64,000 nt of DNA from Diphasiastrum complanatum (Eukaryota > Streptophyta > Lycopodiopsida > Lycopodiales > Lycopodiaceae). The notes under the pieces were generated by a model. It worked only from the letters and a program-made list of their open reading frames with translations, did not search any database and was not told the origin of the DNA. The position numbers and the translations under genes are program-made. Positions 1 through 9,800 of the stretch are shown piece after piece; within the stretch, counting starts at the first letter, position 1, and each line of letters begins with the position of its first letter. Location of the stretch: contig CM055104.1 in NCBI GenBank assembly GCA_029204225.1, positions 28,092,253 to 28,156,252 of the forward strand, written 5' to 3'.

Positions 1-700
1 TTTCAACATCTAAGTGTTCTGGTAAACTTGGCCTCAAACATGCAATTTCTTGATGAATTTCTTGCAACATTTAATGCAATCTTTCGAGTAAGTTCTTTAT
101 AGTACAAAATTCAAGGTGATCTAAAATATCATGATAAGCTTTGCTCTATGAGTTCGAAATACATATAAATAACTAAAAAACCAATGATTGCAATTTCTAA
201 AAATAAATATAAATGGTGAAAATCACCTAAGATCGAGAACTTAGCTTTCAATAAATCGTCACAGAAGCTTATCACTATCACAACAAAGAGCTAATCGCTA
301 TCACAACAAAGCTAGAAACCACTTTAATCACCCAAAAGCAACTCCCCATCAGACTTTCACAATCCCCACAATTGGCAAAGTTCCAATGGCAACAACACAG
401 TTGTGATCTTTGTTTTTGTAACATAGTTACGCAACTAGCGGTGGTTATACACAACATATATAGCTTGGCAATGCCAAGTGAAAACCAAACTCCTAACATG
501 TCACTGCATAGAGGCTGGAATTCGAGCTACCGATCACAGTCAACAACTTTACCTATACATCGCGCTCCGACTTAGTTGTACTACATGCTCCACTCTGGTT
601 AATCCTAGATTTCTCATATTTCTTTGTCATCAATGTTCTTGTAAGTCTTCTATTAATAAATGCATGAGGGTGACCCTCCAATTTTAGTCTCTTTTATTAT
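1..700. other. Upstream flank, no gene recognised
   Basis: AT-rich DNA upstream of the splicing-factor gene. Short open frames exist on both strands, but none has a recognisable domain, coding-like composition or splice-site support. I see no transposon ends here. Confidence 0.5.
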
Positions 701-739
701 TTTCATGTCCTGAGGTGAGCACTCTCCCTTCTCGTGTTT

Positions 740-881
740 GTTGCTGCCTCTGCTTAGGGTTTGCTGCCTAGGGTTTCGAAGCTACGCTTGATTCCATTAT
801 AATAGCATAGCATAGCATAGGGTAGCTGCGGTGTGTGTTTAGGCAGCTGCGGTGTGGTGCTTTCAAGCTTCATTCATCACC
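740..881 (+). promoter_or_regulatory. Promoter-proximal/5'UTR region of the SR gene with telo-box motifs
   Basis: A perfect TTAGGGTTT (reverse complement of the plant telo-box AAACCCTAA) lies at 754-762, and a second CTAGGGTTT-type copy ends at 776. A run of the pentamer ATAGC follows near 802-820, just upstream of the start codon at 882. Telo-boxes are known near transcription starts of plant translation and RNA-processing genes. The motifs are seen directly; their use as promoter elements here, and the transcription start site, are inferred. Confidence 0.5.
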
Positions 882-3800
882 ATGTCTCGCGTCTACGTGG
901 GGAATCTGGATCCCAAGGCAACCGAAAGGGAATTGGAAGATGAATTCAGAGTGTTTGGAGTTCTGCGCAGGTAATTCAATGAATCAATCAATGCTTTTTA
1001 CTAGATGTCAAGGCTGTGCACTCCTGCTTTGTGAGTGTGAACTTATGGAAACTTCTGTCGCTACCCGCTGTTTAAGGAAGATAATGCTTGTTTTTGCTTT
1101 TGTTTCAAATCTCGTATATTTGTTCGGTTTGATTTGCTTAAGAAGCGGTTGGTTTATATGGATGGTTGTGCCAAGGTAGAATTTGTATGAGGATTGTTTT
1201 GCCTGTGATTTAGAGCAGCAAAGTCCATGACGGACCTGAGAGTGTAGCTTTGCCCTTGGTTTAGCTTACTTTTGGTGAAAATATCAGCAGCTGGTTTACA
1301 GGTTGAGCTTTTTGAACGGATTCCCTTCTTACAGCTTAGTAAGGATTATAATTTGCAATTTCTCACAGAAATTGCTCTCCCCTTTCTCTCCTCTAGCCTT
1401 ACTCTCCTTCCCTCTCTCCTTCTCTCCTTGGAACCCTTGAATTTTTCTCTTCTTCTCTCGCGGTTGTCTCCTCTTGCGAATGGGGCGCAGACTGTTTTCC
1501 ATCAGGCCAATTCGGGTCAACAGCCGATTCGGAACTGGTTCAAAATTGACGATTCAATGGCTTTGAATCGGTGATTCGTGCAACATTAGACTCACTCAAC
1601 TCAGAAGTCCATTTGAGTAATATAAATCAAGCCATAATCTAATCTACTTGAATCTCCAACCACAGGCACTTCTTTGAGATGTTCTTGATGTATGAGTCTT
1701 ACACAACCCAAATTCAAATATATAATGGAATTTCAAGTAGGATTCCAGTTGTTGAAAGATAGCAGCATTTGCAGTAATGGTTGTGGTCTCCTAGTCCTCC
1801 ACACACATCTGTTTTACAGTTGTTTGCAGCTTGCATGCTATGAACTATTTATTAAGGTTTAAGGACACCTTTGCATGTTTTTTTTGTTGTACTAAATTAT
1901 ATCCTTTGTTACGTGTAGCCAGTTAGCACATGCACAATACTTTTTCTATGGATTTGCACTGAATGAGTGATATGTCATGTGATCTTTACATTGGTGTTTA
2001 TTGGCTTCTTTGAGGATTAAGAAGTTCATTCTGCAGCAAATTAAGAATAATTTGAGCAAAGAAGCTCTATTGATTGGAACTTGAGTAAAACTCCGCAATG
2101 CACCTGCCATAAGGCAAGAAGTGACCTTAGGCATTGCACCTATCATAAGGCTTCTCTAAGTTCTCTAAACTTGCACGGTTTGTAGAGTTTATTACATCTA
2201 GACACACTGCTAAAGATTAGGTTGGCACTATTCTATTCTTTTTTATCTGTCTCATTTCTTTGAGCTAAAAATTTTCCTTCACTTTCTTGTATCTTTATAA
2301 GCCTTTTGAGGTATTATTGGGATTATTTTAGTGAATTTCATTTTAGATACATAATTTTGGGGAGTGTTTCAAAGCGTTCTTCAATGTGCTAATACTAATT
2401 GTTGAAACACATCTCTAGGGAGAGATTTCTAGTTTCTTATCTTGGATTTTCATTGTTGATTGCCACTCAAGTGAAAGTCTTTTCCTTGCAATTCATTCGG
2501 CTTTGCTTTATCAGCTATTGATTATGGCAGCATGATATCAACACATGGTGACGTTCTCATACACCTTCAATTCTTATGGAGATTTTCTTCTTGCGGCACT
2601 TTTTGCAGTGTTTGGGTGGCACGCAAACCACCTGGTTTTGCGTTTATTGAGTTTGATGACCTTCGAGATGCTCAAGATGCAATCCGTGCAATGGATGGTA
2701 AGAACATAGTTTAACAAGTTGATTTGTTTTTTAGACTCTAGCTTAGCTGGTATAAGAAATGATAAGTCTTTTGGGTTGACCTATTGTATAGCATAGATGC
2801 ACCGCGATTCTGAAACGCGTTTCGGGATTTTCCCAGAATCGCGTAGAATCGTTTTTTTTTTTTTTTGTTTTGAAATTTTTTTAGGCAATATGGGTATCAG
2901 ATGAAAGCTCTGATTGAGAGCATTATGACTGTGTAGTTTGCCAACTATTTCGGGTGCGAAACACCAAAAAGTGTGTTTTCACTTAGGGAGTTGGAAGGCC
3001 AAATCATGAAGAGGCCTTACCGTCGGGGCTGGGGTCTACCGGCAGCCCCCGGGCCCCGCCGTTGGGGGGCGTTGCCCCCCAAACCCCCTATTGGGGGGCT
3101 ATCACCCCCCGGACCCCTTGTTTCTCGGGGGGCTACCGCCCCCCAAACCCCCTGTTTTCCGGGGGACTACCACCCCCCGAACCCCGTAGAGCTTCCTGCT
3201 ATATAGACACTGTAGATAAAAATGCTACCGCCCCTCGTAGATAAAAATGGGGTCCAAATGCGCGCCGAGAAGGGCCCAATATTTATGCCCCCAACTGTAT
3301 GCACATTGCACTCACATCTCCAGTGAAACGATTGCAAAAGTGATCATCATCCATACAGTTGATAGCCCAAACTGTAGGATTTACATGTACTGAAAACCAA
3401 AGCAAATGACAACCAGATAGCTACTGAAAATAAGATCTGTTTGTGCCTCATCTACTGCACTTATGAGAGGCAAAACGCTGGTTTGTGTTGAAATAAATGC
3501 CTATTTTGCCCCTTAAGGCTTGTATACTTGTAACTTGTAAGTTGTGCATAAGACATGGGGGTAAAACATTTATGTACATAGTACACCCCACTTGTGCTAA
3601 TTAGGCAAGTAAATCAAGTAGGTTAAGGACCCATGTGGGTTCTAGAGCTAGAATTAGCAAGACACCACCTCTATACATAACATGCTATATGTAGCCCAAA
3701 CTTTGGAGGGGTTTCCACGCCCTACTACACTTTGAATATTCATTCATGTTGTGTGAGCTTTGAAGTCCTCTCTCTCTTGCTTTTGTGTTCTACTCCATAG

Positions 3801-6800
3801 CTGGTTTTTTGAAGCTTTCATAGTGTGCTTACTATGCTGTTATGATACTCCATAGCTAGGCCTTGGAATTTGACATGGTATCAGAGCAGGTTATGTTGCT
3901 TGTGGTGTGGTGAAAGCTTGGACCTGTTTTTGATCAGATTCCTGCCATTCCTGGAGAGCAGCTTACCTTTGAGGAGGGAGCACTTTTTGTAGGGGCATCT
4001 GATCTCTGTGCTATCTGCATGGTTGGAGTACTGTTGGCAAGGGGAGTACAGGGAGCCAAAAAGTTTCTAATTTGAGACAAGAAAATTTGAGTCTTTTTGG
4101 ACAGCCAGGACTGTAGGAGGGCGCTTTCTACAGTGGGGACTTCAGTGAAAGTTTTGAGTGGATCTTGGACAAGGGCTAGGACAGCCATACAGGGGGATAG
4201 TTTCAAATCCAGAAGCTGAGGGTTATTGAGCAAGTGGCTGCATAACCTAGTTGGGTGAAAACCCCAGTTTGCCTTTTGTGTTTTATTTCTATCCAGCTAT
4301 GTCTAGTCTTGCAGAGAGCATGCTGAGTGAAGCCAGCCGGCTTGATGGCACTAACTTTAGCATATGGAAATTCAAGATCAAGAACATTCTTGAAGACAAA
4401 GAATGTTGGAAGCTTGTGACAGGTGAGGAGCCTGTTCCAACATCTGAACTTGAACTTAAGGACTATATCAAGAGAGGGGAAAAGGCACACAAAATCATCA
4501 ACATGTCAGTGAGGGATAATGTGATTCCTCTAATCAGGTCAGCCTGTGGATGCATGGCACATTCTTTGTGCATTGTATGAGACAGCAAGTACAACCAGGT
4601 TTCTCTACTTGAAGAACAAGTTGTATACTCTCAGAATGGAGACAGGGGAGACAATTAATGATCATCTTACTAAGATTCAGGATATTAGATATCAGCTTTC
4701 TGTACTTGGAGAGTCTATTGTTGACAAAGACTTGGTGCCAATAGTTCTGAATAGCTTGTCATATGCTTATCAGAACTTTGTGATGATGATATCAGTGAGA
4801 GAGAAGATCCCTACCTATGAAGAAGTCTATGGTCTCTTGTTACAGGAGGAGATGAAGAGAGTTAATCTCTCCAAGAGGGAAGATTTCCAGGAGCATGCCT
4901 TTGCTTCTAAGAAGAAGCAAAATCCAGCTAAGGATAAGAAGAAAGGTAAAGGCAAGAACAAAGGAACACCGCAAACACTTGAGCAAGAAATGGAGAACTT
5001 GCAGATGTCAGAAGCACAACCCTCCTCGAATACTTCTTCCACACCTCGAAGGAAGGGGAATTGCAATTTACTGTGGTAAATATGGACACTTTGCTTTTGA
5101 GTGCAGGAAGAAGCTTGCAGACCAAAAGAAGGGCACAAAGAGCGAGGAGGAAATGTTGTTGAGAGTGTTGCAAGAGAGGAGCAGAGTGACATAAGGCAAG
5201 CTGAGTTATTCTCTGTTGCATTGGCTTCACAAGCTACAACAAGTGGTTGGTACATTGACTCAGGTGCTTCAAAGCACATGACCCCTCATAGGGATTGGTT
5301 TGATACCTTTGTGGGGATTAGTGATGGACAAGAGGTGTGCCTAGGTGACAACTCAACACACAAGGTCAAGGGAAAGGGCACAGTACCTGTAAAGCTTCCA
5401 TCAGGAGAAGTCAAAGTCATTAAGAATGTCTTATATGTACCAGGATTTGCTAAAAATCTTCTTTCAGTAGGAGCTATCACTCAACAAAATATGAAAGTAG
5501 AATTTGATGCTACTTCTTGTCTTGTGTTGGACTTGAGTGATAATATGAAGGTTGTGGCCAAAGGATTGCAGGAAGATAATCTATACAGGTTATACACTTC
5601 TATCCCTAGTCAGCATGCATCTTGGCTACCAAAGCATGCAGGTGTTGAACCAGCATCATATGGTGGAGGGGCTTCCAGTTGTTAAGCCAAGCTCTTCAGT
5701 TTGCGAGGCTTGCGCTATGGGAAAACAGCAAAGACATAAGTTTCCCAAGGAAAGCACCACCAGGGCAGCAGGCATACTTGACTTGATACATTCAGATTTC
5801 TGGGGGCCAACCCAAACAAAATCTGCAGGGGGGGGCATATTACTTTATGACCTTTATTGATGACTTCTCACGCAAGATTTGGATTTATTTCTTGAAGTTA
5901 AAATCTGAAGCATTCAAGTACTTCTTGCATTTCAAAGCTTTGGTAGAAGAACATTCAGGAAAGAAGATAAAGATGCTCAGGTCAGACGGTGGTGGAGAGT
6001 TCATTAAGACAGAATTTGTGGAATTCTGCAAGGCCAATGGGATCAAAAGGCAGCTTACAGCTCCTCATACCCCTCAGCAAAACGGCGTAGCAGAGAGAAA
6101 GAACCGAACTATTGTGGAGTGTGCAAGGTGCATGCTCAAGGCAAAGGGGTTGCCCAACTCTTTTTGGGGCGAGGCAATGCACACAGCAGTGTTTCTATTG
6201 AATAGAAGTCCAACAAAAGCTGTGGAAGGCAAGACTCCAGAAGAGGCATTTAGCGGCATTAAGCCCAAGGTAGGCGCTTTGCGAGTGTTTGGTTGTACGG
6301 CCTATGCCCATATTCCCAAGGATAACATGAAGAAGCTGGATGCAAAATCAGCAAAGAGTATTTTCTTGGGATACAGTGAAGAAAGCAAAGCTTACAGACT
6401 TTACGATCTTACTAGAAAGAAAAGGATCATAAGTCGAGATGTGATCTTTGAAGACGATCAAACGCCTCCTATAGAGGAACTTGAGATGGAGGATGGTACA
6501 AGTGAATTTGTGCCAATACTTGATGACCCACATCCATATATTGGGGAGCCTCAGGATGATCATATGAGTGATCAAGAGGAAGAATCCGAGGAGGCTAGGA
6601 AGCGGAAGGAAAGGGGCAAATCTGTTGAGTCCTATTCACCGTCTTCATCACCAACTGCAAGGAAGAAGTTTCCCAAGTGGTATTGGCAAACTGTGCAGGA
6701 TGGTTTGATATTGGATGAGGGAGAGAGCAGCAATCCAGGGGCTAGGAGGTCTCAAAGGCAAGCCCAGCACCATGAACACCAGGAGACAAACTATGCACTT

Positions 6801-9800
6801 ATGACTACTATTTTGGATTCACAAGATCCACATACATTCGTTGAGGCAGCAGATGAGAAGGTATGGCAACATGCTATGCAAGAGGAGTACGACTCCATTC
6901 TCAAGAATGATACATGGGATTTGGTGAAGTTACCAAAAGGGAAGCGTCCTATTGGCTGTAAGTGGGTCTACAGGACCAAATACAAATCTGATGGGAGCAT
7001 CGAAAAGCATAAGGCAAGGCTGGTTGCTAAAGGCTATGCACAGAAGGAGGGCTTGGACTATGATGAGACGTTTGCACCGGTAGCTAAGATGACGTCTATC
7101 AGGTTGGTTTTAGCATTGGCTGCATTTTTTGGTTGGGAGGTCCATCAAATGGACGTGAAGAGTGTTTTTCTTAATGGACAGTTGGCTGAAGAAGTCTACA
7201 TGGAACAGCCACAAGGTTTTGAGGCTAAGGGCAAGGAAAGTATGGTATGCAGGCTTAAGAAGGCCTTATATGGTTTGAAGCAGGCACACCCAGGGCCTGG
7301 TATAGTCGTATTGACGACTATTTTGCCAAAGAGCAATTCATAAAGAGTCAGTCGGATTGCAACCTGTTCGTGAAGGAGGAAGATGGGAACATTGTTTTGA
7401 TAGTTCTCTATGTGGATGACTTGGTCATCACGGGTAACAATGGGCAGCTTATTGAAAAGGTGAAGGCTCATTTATCAAATGAGTTCAAGATGAAGGATTT
7501 GGGCTTAATCCACTATTGTCCTGGTTTGGAGGTTTGGAAAAAGGAAAACTGTGTGTTTATTTCCCAAGCCAACTATGCATGTGAAGTCTTGAACAGGTTC
7601 AACATGCAGGATTGCAACCCGTTTCCACGCCCATTGATACCAGCAATAAGCCATCCAGAGATGATGGCACTCCTTTTGTGGACGAGACTCTTTATAGGCA
7701 ACTTGTGGGTAGCCTGATTTATCTCACCACTACGAGACCAGACATTTCCTATGCGGTTGGTGTAGCAAGCCAGTTCATGAGTTCTCCAACTGAAGCACAT
7801 TGGAAAGCAGCCAAGAAAGTCGACCACAGGTTACACTTTTAACCTTGGTTCAGGGGCCATTTCTTGGTGTAGCAAGAAACAGCCCACAGTTACCTTATCA
7901 TCGACAGAGGCGGAGTACAGGGCAGCGGCAAAAGCTATCTGCGAGGCAATATGGCTCAGGAGACTTCTTGGGGAGGTGCAGATTCCACAGGATGGTCCTA
8001 CTATTCTTCAGTGTGACAGCCAGAGTTGCATCCAGCTTGCCAAAAATCCTGTGTACCATGCTCGTACGAAGCATATTGAGGTGGATCAACACTTCTTACG
8101 AGAGAAGATACAAAGCGGAGAAATTCAGCTCGAGTACTGTGTGATACCAACGAACAAGCAGCAGATATCTTTACTAAGGCACTTAGTAGAGAAAAATCTG
8201 AAAAGTTTCTTAGCATGCTAGGTGTTGGTATGAACAAAATAGCCATTGAGGGGGGGTGTTGAAATAAATGCCTATTTTGCCCCTTAAGGCTTGTATACTT
8301 GTAACTTGTAAGTTATGCATAAGACATGGGGGTAAAACATTTATGTACATAGTACACCCCACTTATGCTAATTAGGCAAGTAAATCAAGTAGGTTAAGGA
8401 CCCATGTGGGTTCTAGAGCTAGAATTAGCAAGACACCACCTCTATACATAACATGCTATATGTAGCCCAAACTTTGGAGGGGTTTCCACGCCCTACTACA
8501 CTTTGAATATTCATTCATGTTGTGTGAGCTTTGAAGTCCTCTCTCTCTTGCTTTTGTGTTCTACTCCATAGCTGGTTTTCTGAAGCTTTCATAGTGTGCT
8601 TACTATGCTGTTATGATACTCCATAGCTAGGCCTTGGAATTTGACAGTTTGACCTTTGATCCCTTAAAAAATATTCAGCCATAAGCTATTTTACCCAAAA
8701 AATAAATAAAAATTTGCGATTCTGGGTTCAGAATCACGAATCGCGGACCCAGCGAATCGTGATTCGGTGCATCTATGTTGTATAGTTATGTTAGCTAATA
8801 TCTAGAAACATGCAATAACTTTTGTTTTTGTGAAGTCAATCCATAAGCCCTAGCTTATTTGGAGTTCTAGTTTCTTACAAAATAACTCATATCTATGCAG
8901 TTTGTTGTAACTTTCAATTTTTCATTTTCCAATGATGTTTTGAGATAAAAAAGGCTATTGATTAGTACCGATCTGTTGTACTATGCTTGTGTAATGTATA
9001 GTTGGTAGGGCACAACTCACAACCCTCATGTTCTCGTAAGGACAACCCTCATGTAGCACAACTCACAACTTCGGAGAACTGTGTCAAATGACATTGATTG
9101 AGTACCTCATCTGGGAAATTATTCTGATCTTGTGAATGTCCCTTATTTGGAACAACCTTTGACCAAAGTTATCGGCAAATGCGCTTGCATCAATTTCCAA
9201 CCTTCTTGCAAACTTATGAATCCTGATTGTGCATATTTAAAATCTTGAGGCAAATTTGGAAGCTTATATGGTCCTAAAACTTCCCTAAACTTTTCTATTG
9301 TAACCTAGCATAAGATTACGGTTTTGTGGCCTTGCTTTGCAAAGGCAATATTATGTTCATGTTGGTGAAGGTAGTTTGTGAAAAGATCAACATTAAAGGA
9401 GGTGCCTAGAATCTTGAAGGTTGGTTGTAGTAAATCATAGTTACTTCAACTTTTGGTCATACATGCAATCAATAATTCATGTGAAGTGAGGCACGAGGCC
9501 AAATAATGGATTATTGAGTGCTCAGGAATGAACATAAATACCATGAGTACTAGCGTTGTTCTTAAAGTCCTATAGCTTCTATGTTAGAAGAGACTTTGGA
9601 ATGATTCTTATATTGTGTGTTGGACATACATTCCAATATTCTCTGATGATTAAGTTTTTCTTTTGGATTCCAGTAAATTATGATTAACGAATCATAAGAT
9701 TTAGTTAAAACTCAGTAGGGAATAGTAGAATATTGAATCCCTTGTGAATGTGCATTGTGTGGTGTATCTCAATGTTTCGTTGAGTCCTCAATCATCTAAG

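Larger units (their letters stand above)
3486..8646 (+). mobile_element. Complete but coding-defective Ty1/copia LTR retrotransposon
   Basis: Two 390-bp LTRs (3486-3875 and 8257-8646), each starting TGTTGAAATAAATG and ending TTTGACA, enclose a copia-order coding region (gag, protease, integrase, RT, RNase H). The target duplication GTTTG is perfect (3481-3485 and 8647-8651). A primer-binding site matching initiator-Met tRNA (TGGTATCAGAGCAGG, 3876-3890) abuts the left LTR, and a polypurine tract ending in seven G (8250-8256) abuts the right LTR. The LTRs differ at only three positions by eye, implying recent insertion, yet the coding region is broken many times. The element is inserted in the hAT-like transposon, in the same orientation as the SR gene. 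Confidence 0.96.
2784..8785. mobile_element. hAT-like nonautonomous DNA transposon in intron 2, interrupted by a copia element
   Basis: The 13-bp ends CATAGATGCACCG (2792-2804) and CGGTGCATCTATG (8765-8777) are perfect inverted repeats. They are flanked by the identical 8-bp direct repeat TTGTATAG at 2784-2791 and 8778-8785. An 8-bp target duplication and short TIRs are typical of the hAT superfamily. Both ends carry several inverted and direct copies of a GAATCG/CGATTC-type motif, like the subterminal repeats of hAT elements. Without the inner copia insertion (3486-8646 plus its GTTTG duplication) it would be about 0.8 kb, with no transposase, so it is MITE-like. The superfamily call is inferred from ends and duplication length; the boundaries are seen directly. 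Confidence 0.8.

Noticed and set aside
1272-1574. A 100-codon open frame in SR intron 1, considered as a poison or alternative exon
   Set aside because: No conserved domain; its Leu/Ser content comes from the pyrimidine-rich tract. Without transcript data it cannot be called.
3064-3195. Possible CRISPR-like array
   Set aside because: The units are contiguous imperfect tandem repeats with no unique spacers, in a eukaryotic genome with spliced genes.
2973-3244. Pro/Gly-rich open frames over the GC-rich tract
   Set aside because: The periodicity follows the DNA hairpin repeat, two overlapping frames look alike, and the region lies in an intron within a transposon.
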